Shown: positions 56,612 to 64,000 of the stretch, in pieces
Layout: every line of letters starts with the position of its first letter
How positions within the stretch are numbered: position 1 is the stretch's first letter
Origin: SHAN690 sp023262195
GTDB taxonomy: Bacteria; Bacteroidota; Bacteroidia; Flavobacteriales_G; Salibacteraceae
Reading direction: 5' to 3'
NCBI GenBank assembly: GCA_038142005.1
Contig: JAYQJE010000001.1
Location: 682,001-746,000 of the forward strand
Length of the DNA stretch: 64,000 nucleotides
Notes under the pieces: generated by a model
What the model saw: only the letters and a program-made list of their open reading frames with translations
Databases searched by the model: none
What the model was told of the DNA's origin: nothing
Made by a program: the position numbers and the translations under genes

Positions 56612-56755
56612 ATTTATTCATACAAAGGAATCAATTACTGCTAAAGTGGTTGAAGCGGGAAGGTTAATCATTCTTTACTATATCCGGTTTATTTAGAATA
56701 GTTGTGGATAAGCCCATTTGAAAACATTGAGGATTAACACCTTGTATCATAGCTA

Positions 56756-56763
56756 TACATTTG
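56756..56763 (+). promoter_or_regulatory. Bacteroidota -7 box for ferritin
   Basis: TACATTTG matches TAnnTTTG, 16 bases before the ferritin ATG. I see no Fur-like box. Confidence 0.45.
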
Positions 56764-56779
56764 TAAAAAACAAAAAGAC

Positions 56780-57301
56780 ATGTTATCAAAGAAAGTTGAG
56801 AAAGCATTAAACGATCAAGTTAAAATGGAGGGTAACTCTTCCAACTATTACCTGGCGCTAGCGTGTTGGGCAGATTCAAATGGCTTTAGTGGAGTTGCCG
56901 ATTTCATGTACCAACAAAGTGACGAGGAGCGGTTCCACATGCTTAAGCTTATGAAATATGTAATCGAAAGAGATGGTGAGGCAGTGGTACCAGCATATGA
57001 CAAGCCAAGCATTAGCGTGAAAAACGCCACGGAGATTTTTCAGGACTTATATAAGCATGAAGTATCGGTTACCCAGTCAATTAATAAGCTGGTAGGCATT
57101 TGTTTGGCGGAGAACGATTTCACTACGCATAACTTTTTGCAATGGTATGTGAGTGAACAATTGGAGGAAGAAGCTACGGCAAAGACCATTTTAGATAAGA
57201 TCAAACTTATGGGAAATGATAAGAGCGCATGGTATCATTTTGACCGCGACATCGCTGGATTGAGTGTTACCAGTGTGGCGGATAGTGGCGCCCAAGTGTA
57301 A
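56780..57301 (+). CDS. ftnA: Ferritin (FtnA type, non-haem)
   Basis: 173 residues forming a four-helix bundle. The ferroxidase ligands are visible: Glu in VKMEGNSSNYYLAL, the EExxH-like DEERFHMLKLM, and Glu residues in QWYVSEQLEEEATAKTI. It stores iron as ferrihydrite in the cytoplasm. Monocistronic, divergent from rnr. Confidence 0.95.
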   Translation: MLSKKVEKALNDQVKMEGNSSNYYLALACWADSNGFSGVADFMYQQSDEERFHMLKLMKYVIERDGEAVVPAYDKPSISVKNATEIFQDLYKHEVSVTQSINKLVGICLAENDFTTHNFLQWYVSEQLEEEATAKTILDKIKLMGNDKSAWYHFDRDIAGLSVTSVADSGAQV

Positions 57302-57312
57302 TCACTGTTTTC

Positions 57313-59010
57313 CTAGTCCTCTTTTAGCAAAGAATCAAAAAGAGAGAGATATTCCTTTCTGAATGAATCATAGACTTCAGGCCCTGTAGCGGGGCCGTTA
57401 AAGCCGGTATGAATTTTAGCAATGTCATGATGCTTATCCAAGACTATCATTGTGGGATAACTAACCACTGCAGTTAGCGCAGGAAAAACATCGTGCGTGG
57501 TGGCTTTAGTGCTTTTCAATCCACCCAAGAGCACAGGATAGTCAAGATTCAAACTATTCACATGGCGCTTGATATTTGCAAATGCTCTATTGGAGTCAGC
57601 AATCAATTCAAAGTCTATAGCCACTATCCTTAAACCATCATTGTGGTAAAGGTGGTGCGCTTCTTTTAGAAACTGTGCCTCATCCGCACAGTTACTGCAC
57701 CAAGTTCCCATAATTGAGACAACCACAGGTTTGTTTAGAAACGCAGGGTCGGAAAGCGATATAACTTCATTGTTAGTATCTGGAAATGAAAAGTAGAACC
57801 TTTCATTTCCTGTTTTATTCGTGAGTTTTTCTGGAGCGGTAATTTCTGGACTCTTAGATGGGTCAATAAGCCATTTGGCAGGGTTGGTTGGGCCACTGTA
57901 AAACAAGCCATTGATGGAGTCTTTGCTTATTCTGCCTTCAATTAAATAAGCGTGAGTGCCATCCATGGTAGAAAGTAAAAAAGAATCATTCCGCACCACC
58001 CCTTCGAGGTATCGATAGTCTCCGGTTTCTGTAAGAATAGAGCCCTTTAGGTAATGGTAGTGTTGGGATAGCCTAAGAACTTTTGGGCTACCAATAGTCC
58101 CGTCTGAATGAACAAAAACAAGAGCATGATCACCAGAGATATCATGACTTGGAACCGTACTTGGCTTAAATCGAAATGCTATGTTTTTCTTAAGGGTAAC
58201 AGGTATGATTTGGTCCGTTTCATTCTTTCGATTAACCCATTCACCCGACCACGCACCATCGCCAATATTGATTAGTCGAAACTTAGAATCGAAATGGTCT
58301 GAATGGTATATAAAAGTATCTCCAGAAACGTGAAACTGGTTAAACCCGACTCTTTCTGAATCATTAAGGATATAGAAGCTCGGGGAGATTTTATTAAAAT
58401 TGATCATAGCTTGAACCGGTGCTTTTACACCTCCAAAATCAAAGCTTATCTGATACAAATCGCCTGCCGGCAGAATTAGACCTTTTACATAGCTTCTATT
58501 CTCGAATACAAGGTTTATCTTTTGCTTTAATTCCAGCGAGTAGGATGTGGGTTCAAACTCAAACCGAATAAAGGATTCTGAAAAAAAACTTGAGCTATGT
58601 TTTTCCACTAGGTAGTAAGTTACACGGGAACCGATTGTATGAAACACCATTTTCTGAACTTCTTGGTCTGAAGTGTTTGCTTCGAATCTTACCTGTCGTG
58701 TTTCTCCAATTTTGGTATCCGTCACAGTGTATCGGTCTCTAAAGCGCTGGTGGTTTACATTGATTTTTTTCAAACTCTCAAGTTCTTTTTGCCAGTCAAT
58801 GGTTTCTAGAAGGCTATAAACTACCTCACTGTCTTGAATTGCCCATTTAGCAACCATGACATCAGATCGTGAGAGGCTGTCAGCAATTTGTTGGGGGGAA
58901 GGCAAGCCTTCAATTAGCACTTCTGACGGGCTTTCTTCTGGAATAGAACAACGTTGTAAGCACAACGCTAGGAGCAAAAGAGTGGTGACGAGAAAAAGAG
59001 ATGCTCTCAA
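57313..59010 (-). CDS. TlpA-like thioredoxin-fold lipoprotein with a large N-terminal region
   Basis: 565 residues. Lipoprotein signal (LLLLALCLQRC). The N-terminal ~400 residues are beta-rich with DUF4369-like strand patterns (DGTHAYLIEGRISKDSINGL). The C-terminal thioredoxin domain (residues ~420-565) has the redox motif WCSNC in VVSIMGTWCSNCADEAQFLK and a cis-Pro in VVSYPTMIVLD. Probably a periplasmic thiol-disulfide reductase. ATG overlaps the pheS stop by four bases, so it is translated from the pheS transcript. Confidence 0.85.
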   Translation of the reverse strand: MRASLFLVTTLLLLALCLQRCSIPEESPSEVLIEGLPSPQQIADSLSRSDVMVAKWAIQDSEVVYSLLETIDWQKELESLKKINVNHQRFRDRYTVTDTKIGETRQVRFEANTSDQEVQKMVFHTIGSRVTYYLVEKHSSSFFSESFIRFEFEPTSYSLELKQKINLVFENRSYVKGLILPAGDLYQISFDFGGVKAPVQAMINFNKISPSFYILNDSERVGFNQFHVSGDTFIYHSDHFDSKFRLINIGDGAWSGEWVNRKNETDQIIPVTLKKNIAFRFKPSTVPSHDISGDHALVFVHSDGTIGSPKVLRLSQHYHYLKGSILTETGDYRYLEGVVRNDSFLLSTMDGTHAYLIEGRISKDSINGLFYSGPTNPAKWLIDPSKSPEITAPEKLTNKTGNERFYFSFPDTNNEVISLSDPAFLNKPVVVSIMGTWCSNCADEAQFLKEAHHLYHNDGLRIVAIDFELIADSNRAFANIKRHVNSLNLDYPVLLGGLKSTKATTHDVFPALTAVVSYPTMIVLDKHHDIAKIHTGFNGPATGPEVYDSFRKEYLSLFDSLLKED

Positions 59011-60044
59011 ATTACAGATTGAAATTGTTTCAAAAATCGAGTGTCATTCTCAAAGACCATTCGGATATCAGGAATTTGAAATCGTTGCATGGCGCTTCGC
59101 TCAAGACCCATTCCAAAAGCAAAACCGGAATAAGTTTCTGAGTCAATGCCGCAGGACTCTAAAACCGCAGGGTCTACCATTCCACAACCCATAACCTCAA
59201 GCCAGCCCGTACCTTTTGTGATTCGATGGTCCAGTTCGTTTTCGAGCCCCCAATACACATCCATTTCTGCGCTTGGTTCTGTAAATGGGAAGTAAGAAGG
59301 GCGGAGGCGAATTTTGCTCTTACCGAAAAAAGCTTTGGCAAAATACTCTAGGGTTTGTTTCATGTCGGCAAACGTTACACCCTTATCAATATATAAGCCT
59401 TCGATTTGATGGAAAATACAATGCGAGCGAGAACTGACCGCCTCGTTGCGAAAAACTCTTCCAGGAGCAATTATTCGAATTGGTGGTTTTTGAGTCTCCA
59501 TCGTTCGCACCTGTACAGAACTTGTGTGTGTGCGCAACACAAAATCTTCGCCACCGTTTGGGTCTTTTATAAAGAAAGTGTCCTGCATATCGCGCGCAGG
59601 GTGTTCAGGTGGAAAATTGAGCGCAGAAAAATTATGCCAATCGTCCTCTATTTCGGGTCCTTCAGCTACAGAAAAACCAATAGCATGAAAGATGTCGATA
59701 ATCTCATCCTTAATTATTGAAATAGGATGTTTAGCGCCTGGTTCATTAAGCATGCCAGGTCGAGTGAGATCTACGTTAGCATCAGGTTTTTGATGTGTAT
59801 TGAGCTCAGCCTTCCATTGACTAACCTTTGACTCAGCCTTTGTTTTTAAAAGGTTCAGGGTTTTGCCAAAAAGACGTTTTTCTTCGCTTGTAACTTGTTT
59901 GAAATCAACGAAAAGAGACTTAAAAACACCTTTAGATCCGAGATATTTGATTCTAAACTCTTCCGCCTCCTCAGCTGTAGTGGCCTGTGCGGATTCGATC
60001 TGATTTTTTAACGTCTCAATGCGCTTTGCGAAACTCATGGGCAA
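59007..60044 (-). CDS. pheS: Phenylalanine-tRNA ligase alpha subunit
   Basis: 345 residues. Class II synthetase subunit that works with PheT (not in window). N-terminal coiled coil (residues ~1-90), then motif 1 (HPISIIKDEIIDIFHAIGF), motif 2 (RIIAPGRVFRNEAVSSRSH, FHQIEGLYIDKGVTF), the phenylalanine pocket (YFPFTEPSAEMDV) and motif 3 (GFAFGMGLERSAMQRFQIPD). ATG 60044, six bases after the cyclophilin stop. Confidence 0.97.
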   Translation of the reverse strand: MPMSFAKRIETLKNQIESAQATTAEEAEEFRIKYLGSKGVFKSLFVDFKQVTSEEKRLFGKTLNLLKTKAESKVSQWKAELNTHQKPDANVDLTRPGMLNEPGAKHPISIIKDEIIDIFHAIGFSVAEGPEIEDDWHNFSALNFPPEHPARDMQDTFFIKDPNGGEDFVLRTHTSSVQVRTMETQKPPIRIIAPGRVFRNEAVSSRSHCIFHQIEGLYIDKGVTFADMKQTLEYFAKAFFGKSKIRLRPSYFPFTEPSAEMDVYWGLENELDHRITKGTGWLEVMGCGMVDPAVLESCGIDSETYSGFAFGMGLERSAMQRFQIPDIRMVFENDTRFLKQFQSVI

Positions 60045-60050
60045 GCTAAA

Positions 60051-60863
60051 TTATTCAATAACAGAAACCGACATGGCGATGTCATCCACAGGACGCTCGC
60101 TATTTTTAGCAACAGCAGCAATTTTATCTACTACCTCGAGACCTTCAACTACTTCACCAAACACAGTGTACTGTTGGTCTAGAAAAGGGGTTCCACCAAC
60201 TTCTTGGTAAGTCTTTAGGTGTTCGGGGGAATATTCAAAAGCTTTGCCTTCCATCATCTGCTCAATGATCGGATTGATTTCCTCAGAAAGTGATTGAAGC
60301 GCCACTTGATCACGGTCGTTTTGAGCTTTTTTCACTCGGTCTAAATACTCTTTGTTTTCAGGGTTCATGAAAAACTCACGCTGCACAGTCTGGGCAATGG
60401 CTTGATTGCATCGACCTTGATTCTGGATTAATGATGGTTCGTCAGATACTTTACCCTGAACGATGTAAAACTGACTACCAGAACTCCTGCGCTCTGGGTT
60501 TACTTGGTCGCCTTGTCGCGCTGCGCTTAAAGCACCTTTTTTATGTATAAACTGAGGAAGTATTTCGGCCTCTATAGTATACCCTGGGCCCCCACTACCC
60601 AAACCTTGCGCATTCGGCTCTTTGGAGTTTGGATCGCCACCTTGAATCATAAAATCCTCAATAACACGGTGAAATATGGTTCCATCGTAAAACCCTTCCT
60701 TAGCAAGTTTGAGAAAATTGTCTCGATGTTGTGGGGTCTCGTTATATAGCTCCACAATCATGGTGCCTAAGGATGTTTCAATCTTAACTCGAGGGCGTTC
60801 TTGTGCATTGATCATTAGTGCGGGGGTTAGAAAAAGAATAAAAATGAGAGTTCTTAAAATCAT
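60051..60863 (-). CDS. Exported cyclophilin-type peptidyl-prolyl isomerase
   Basis: 270 residues with a signal peptide (LRTLIFILFLTPALMINAQ). The cyclophilin domain contains FHRVIEDFMIQGGDPN, the catalytic Arg in FHRVI, GSQFYIVQG and the C-terminal YTVFGEVVEGLEVVDKIA. Compared with the single-domain form it has an insertion of ~60 residues between SLIQNQGRC and AFEYSPEHL, common in Bacteroidota homologues. It assists protein folding in the periplasm. Precedes pheS on the same strand. Confidence 0.93.
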   Translation of the reverse strand: MILRTLIFILFLTPALMINAQERPRVKIETSLGTMIVELYNETPQHRDNFLKLAKEGFYDGTIFHRVIEDFMIQGGDPNSKEPNAQGLGSGGPGYTIEAEILPQFIHKKGALSAARQGDQVNPERRSSGSQFYIVQGKVSDEPSLIQNQGRCNQAIAQTVQREFFMNPENKEYLDRVKKAQNDRDQVALQSLSEEINPIIEQMMEGKAFEYSPEHLKTYQEVGGTPFLDQQYTVFGEVVEGLEVVDKIAAVAKNSERPVDDIAMSVSVIE

Positions 60864-60935
60864 CTGATTTTACGTTTAAACTTATTGAGCGTCTGAATTA
60901 TAAAGGTGCGCGAAAATAGCGACTTAGAATATTCT

Positions 60936-60943
60936 TACTTTTG
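60936..60943 (+). promoter_or_regulatory. Bacteroidota -7 box for the lipoprotein at 60966
   Basis: TACTTTTG matches TAnnTTTG exactly, 22 bases before the ATG at 60966. Confidence 0.45.
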
Positions 60944-60965
60944 AATGCTTAATTAGTTTGATACC

Positions 60966-61368
60966 ATGATCAAGAAAGCTTTTACAGCAGGCATAACATT
61001 GCTTTTGATTGCAGGGTTTGTGGCTTGCGACAACACTCCTGGACCCGGAACGGCAGAGGTTAAAGTGATTGACAACGCTGGTCTCACTACAAGCGGGAAT
61101 TAATGTACGATTGTTTTGTACGGAACCCGAATGTGTGGTGATAAGAGAGGGTAAAACAAACGAACTAGGTATTTATACTGAGAGCTTTGATCTTCCTGTG
61201 GTACTCAGAGTGCGAGCCGTACGATACGATACTACTATCACTAGAGAAGGGCTTCCTCCTAATGAAATAAGAAGGGTTTCTGTCGATTCACTTTGTGGCG
61301 AAGGGTTTATTCAAGTCGAGAATGACGAAATTACCTCAGAAACCATCACCATTCTGCAGTGTAGGTAA
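60966..61368 (+). CDS. Small lipoprotein, frameshifted
   Basis: Starts MIKKAFTAGITLLLIAGFVAC (lipobox Cys at residue 21) and continues DNTPGPGTAEVKVIDNAGL before the frame stops at 61103. A second frame takes over near 61084-61092 (QAGINVRLFCTEPECVVIRE) and runs to 61368. Corrected length is about 133 residues. The first part resembles the AxVxVxDxxGxPxxGxxV pattern of small carboxypeptidase-regulatory-like/beta-sandwich domains. Four cysteines in the mature part may form disulfides. Function unknown; the 3' end overlaps a convergent gene by 23 bases. Confidence 0.7.
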
Positions 61369-61684
61369 TTATTGCCTCTTTCATTAATTTTTCTTGTTCA
61401 ATAGGGTTAAGGTTGGGAAGGCGCTCATTTCGCTCATAGTGAGGCCATCCATCCCGGTCAAGTCCAGTGTAGCTGTAGTATCCATAAGGCGCCAATAGGT
61501 GACAAACAGCGATGTGCATAACATCAATTTTCTGATCCTTGTTGAGTTTTCGCGGACCTTGCCCCAACTCATTAAGACCGATTAAAAAAAGCATCGCTTG
61601 TAGGTCAACTTCTTGACCAAAGCGAGACTCAAATTTCTGCACTGTTTGATTCCAACTTTGTTCAAAATCGAGTTGTTGATTCAT
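61346..61684 (-). CDS. Conserved Bacteroidota protein of unknown function
   Basis: 112 residues, cytoplasmic, helical, with a conserved-looking core: LFLIGLNELGQGPRKLNKDQ, KIDVMHIAVCHLLAPYGYYS and DGWPHYERNERLPNL. I remember similar short proteins in many Bacteroidota genomes but know no function. Head-to-head with cvpA, 49 bases apart. Confidence 0.75.
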   Translation of the reverse strand: MNQQLDFEQSWNQTVQKFESRFGQEVDLQAMLFLIGLNELGQGPRKLNKDQKIDVMHIAVCHLLAPYGYYSYTGLDRDGWPHYERNERLPNLNPIEQEKLMKEAIITYTAEW

Positions 61685-61733
61685 TGATGCAAAATTAAGT
61701 TCAACATAGACTTACCAATCTACATTTGACTCA

Positions 61734-62291
61734 GTGGATTTCAATCACTGGGATATAATAATTTTCATACCACTGGCGCTTGCCGGTTGGAAAGGCTTTA
61801 GGAAGGGCCTTATCATTGAACTGGTCTCAATTGCGGCCTTAATTGCGGGTATATACATCGCAGCGAATTTTTCTGAGCTTATAGCTGATTATATCATTGA
61901 GGCATTTGAAGCGCAAGGCACATGGGTGGGTTATGTTTCATTTATTATAACGTTTGCTGCGGTTGTTTTTGGGGTGTATGCACTAGCCAAGATCATTGAA
62001 CGAGCGGTAAACCTAGTGGCCCTAAAGCTTGTAAATAAGCTGGCTGGAGCTTGTTTCGGATTGATCAAAATGGCGCTGATTTTATCTATCATTCTCAACG
62101 TGGTTTCGTGGTTTGATCAATTAGTTCCGGTGATGACAAAATCAAAACCAGAAGATAGCTTGCTATTTGAGCCCGTGCTTAAAGCAGCCCCGACCTTGCT
62201 ACCGGTACTAACCGAAAGCAATTGGATGGAGAAAACAGAGAAAATAATGACTCCGTTATTTGAAGCGTCAACAGAAACTACGGAAGAATAG
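61734..62291 (+). CDS. CvpA-family membrane protein
   Basis: 185 residues from GTG 61734. Four hydrophobic helices, with the family motif AGWKGFRKGLIIELVSIAAL near residue 18, then IIEAFEAQGTWVGYVSFIIT and a conserved GACFGLIKMALILSIIL. CvpA proteins are related to colicin V production in E. coli and are widespread; the molecular role is unknown. Convergent with pgk, seven bases apart. Confidence 0.85.
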   Translation: MDFNHWDIIIFIPLALAGWKGFRKGLIIELVSIAALIAGIYIAANFSELIADYIIEAFEAQGTWVGYVSFIITFAAVVFGVYALAKIIERAVNLVALKLVNKLAGACFGLIKMALILSIILNVVSWFDQLVPVMTKSKPEDSLLFEPVLKAAPTLLPVLTESNWMEKTEKIMTPLFEASTETTEE

Positions 62292-62298
62292 AGCTTGT

Positions 62299-63485
62299 CT
62301 ATGCCGACAAGACAGCCACACCAGGAAGCGTTTTTCCTTCTAGGAATTCTAGCATTGCACCACCACCGGTGCTTATAAAACTCATTTTATCAGCAACACC
62401 AAACTGCTTGGCCGCAGCCACACTATCGCCACCGCCCACCAATGAGTATGCACCTTTAGAGGTTGCTTGTGCTATCGACAAACCTAAAGACTTTGTTCCT
62501 TGCGCGAAATTTGATAGCTCAAATACTCCTGCGGGACCATTCCACAAGATTGTTTTGCTTGATTGAATCACCTCACCATATTCTTGAATGGCCTTAGGCC
62601 CAATATCTAGGCCCATCCAACCGGAGGTAATTTGGTCTGATTGTATGATTTTTCGCTCAGCATTATTGTCAAACTTGTTAGCTACAACAGAATCAACGGG
62701 CAAATAAATAGCTACACTTTTATCTCTTGCTTGGGACAATATTTTGTTTGCAGTATCAAGAAAATCAAGCTCTACAAGCGAGTTGCCAATTTCTCCGCCC
62801 TGAGCTCGAATAAAAGTATATGCCATGCCACCTCCAATAATGAGGTTGTCAATTTTGTCAAGAAGATTGGTAATGACCTCAATCTTGCTACTCACCTTAG
62901 CGCCACCGATGATGGCTGTAAATGGATGTTGTGAGCTGTCAAGCACTTTTTGTGCATTTTGTATTTCAGCAGCGAGAAGTTTACCGAAGAGCTTAGTTTG
63001 AAAATATTGCGCCACAATTGCAGTTGAGGCATGTGCCCTATGGGCCGTTCCAAAGGCATCGTTTACATACACATCTCCATGCTTGCTTAGAGCTTCAGCG
63101 AAAGACGCATCACCCTTCTTTTCTTCTTCATAAAACCTTAAATTTTCAAGTAGGAGCACCTCACCCGGCTTTAGCTCCGAACTCATCGTTTGGGCCTCCT
63201 TTGAGATACAATCCTTTGCAAATTTCACGGGTCGCGACAACAAGCTGCTTATGGTTTGTGATAAGTTGTTTAGAGAGAATTTTCTTCGGGTCCGCCCTTA
63301 GGCCGACCCAAATGAGACATGAGCACTACCGATCCACCATCACTGAGTATCTTATTGATGGTAGGGAGCGCAGCCCTTATCCTCGTATCATCACTAACAT
63401 TTAATGAATCATCGAGTGGAACATTAAAATCTACTCGAATCAACGCTATTTTCCCACTAAAGTCAAAACTTTCAACTGTTTTCAT
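62299..63485 (-). CDS. pgk: Phosphoglycerate kinase, frameshifted
   Basis: ATP-generating step of glycolysis. ATG 63485 (MKTVESFDFSGKIALIRVDF). The frame breaks in a run of four A on the coding strand (63280-63283); adding one A gives GGPEEKFSLNNLSQTISSLL and continues to 62299. Substrate and nucleotide sites are visible: RVDFNVPLDD, LMSHLGRPKG, VLLLENLRFYEEEKKGD, AFGTAHRAHAST, GGAKVSSKI, LWNGPAGVFE and VGGGDSVAAAKQFG. Corrected length is about 396 residues, normal. The gene should be essential, so the break is a sequence error. Confidence 0.95.
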
Positions 63486-63647
63486 TTGAGTATGTAATAA
63501 GGCTGCAAAAATGTGGTTTGAAACCATTGTAACAAACTCTAATGAACCGCTTGAGATTATTACTTAAAAAAACAAAGTTTCATCGACATTGAAATCACAC
63601 TCTTATGTTGATTCCAATTTGCAACTTTGGGCGATTACAAGCATCAT

Positions 63648-64000
63648 ATGGCTTTTTATCAAATTCCGGGGCAAACCAAAATCGTCAACAGTTTTCGACA
63701 GCTTGTGGATGAGTCACGTGTGCCGCATTCGATACTAATCCACGAGCGCCCCGGAGGGTCGGGCCTTGCGATTGCTATTCACTTAGCAAGAATGCTGTTG
63801 TGTGAAAATAGGCAAGGCGGAGACCCTTGTGATGAGTGTCCGCAGTGCGTTAAAACAATGCAACATACGCATCCAGACATGCACTATGTTTTTCCGAATA
63901 ACACAAATTCTAGATTCAAACGGGCAGAGCAGCGTTTTTCAGACAACTTTTATCCAGAGTGGAGAGAGGCGCTGACCCAACACCCCTTTTTAACCCTTGC
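63648..64000 (+). CDS. holB: DNA polymerase III delta' subunit, N-terminal part
   Basis: Cut by the window end after 117 codons. MAFYQIPGQTKIVNSFRQLV and VPHSILIHERPGGSGLAIAI match the clamp-loader delta' AAA+ domain; the P-loop lacks its Lys, as is normal for delta'. The zinc module is CDECPQCVKTMQHTHPDMHYV with Cys also in RMLLCEN. It helps load the sliding clamp. Divergent from pgk. Confidence 0.92.
   Translation, partial: MAFYQIPGQTKIVNSFRQLVDESRVPHSILIHERPGGSGLAIAIHLARMLLCENRQGGDPCDECPQCVKTMQHTHPDMHYVFPNNTNSRFKRAEQRFSDNFYPEWREALTQHPFLTL

Noticed and set aside
56703..56711. TGTGGATAA, a perfect DnaA-box 9-mer in the rnr-ftnA gap
   Set aside because: A single 9-mer is expected about once in two such windows by chance on both strands; no second box or AT-rich unwinding element is nearby.
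63648..64000. Loss of the Walker A lysine in HolB as a damaged gene
   Set aside because: The delta' subunit normally lacks a functional P-loop lysine.
1..64000. CRISPR arrays, insertion sequences, prophage or defence genes
   Set aside because: I found no spaced direct repeats, transposase motifs or phage genes; the only tandem repeats are coding (18.7-19.5 kb and the MORN gene).

Overview
The window is a chromosomal stretch from a member of the Bacteroidota, most likely a marine or freshwater Flavobacteriales (Cryomorphaceae/Schleiferiaceae-like) organism. The evidence is: type IX secretion (T9SS) C-terminal sorting domains and the T9SS genes porZ and porW/sprE; Bacteroidota-specific families (DUF4175, DUF4292, DUF4837, DUF6089, DUF6168); an ATP synthase operon that stops after atpG, with atpD and atpC absent; and several upstream boxes of the Bacteroidota -7 type TAnnTTTG. 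It is housekeeping chromosome. I see no CRISPR array, prophage, insertion sequence, restriction or other defence island.

Layout. 1-4.7 kb: the 3' end of a secreted subtilase, a small exported protein made of two repeats, and an ECF sigma factor overlapping a protein that joins an anti-sigma-like N-terminus to an outer-membrane barrel. 4.7-9.4 kb (minus strand): a DUF6089 barrel protein, a membrane metallophosphoesterase, tRNA-Cys, folB and gltX. 9.4-18.6 kb: DUF4175 protein, HATPase, ybeY, mnmG, porZ and recO, with three parS-like palindromes in and beside mnmG. 18.6-21.2 kb: a tandem-repeat lipoprotein, a CIA30 protein and a small membrane protein. 21.2-26.2 kb: tRNA-Asn, a PfkB kinase, a YceI lipoprotein, a biotin carrier protein and an M1 peptidase. 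26.2-36.4 kb: rnhA and an M23 peptidase (minus), then porW/sprE, bactofilin, AtpI-like, DUF6168 and atpBEFHAG, ending in a strong terminator. 36.4-50.3 kb: a histidine kinase, a crotonase, then an envelope block of flippase, dut, nucleotidyltransferase, TPR protein, DUF4292, EnvC-like, tatA, gatA, LysM transglycosylase and DUF4837. 50.3-64 kb: PLP dehydratase and rpiB, a MORN-repeat protein, a LytTR regulator, rnr, ferritin, a TlpA-like lipoprotein, pheS, a cyclophilin, cvpA, pgk and the start of holB.

About twenty genes, including ones expected to be essential (atpH, pgk, folB), are broken by single-base indels, mostly in short homopolymers, and reading resumes in another frame with continuous homology. 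This looks like uncorrected assembly or read error, not biology. I annotate these genes as whole genes and give the position of each break. Hidden N-termini or C-termini of folB, rnhA, the HATPase, the histidine kinase and the MORN protein were recovered this way.

The most interesting signals are the three parS-like sites around mnmG, which suggest a centromere and origin-proximal region without parAB in view; the repeat lipoprotein at 18.66-19.77 kb, for which I know no family; and the sigma factor paired with a predicted inner- to outer-membrane bridging partner.
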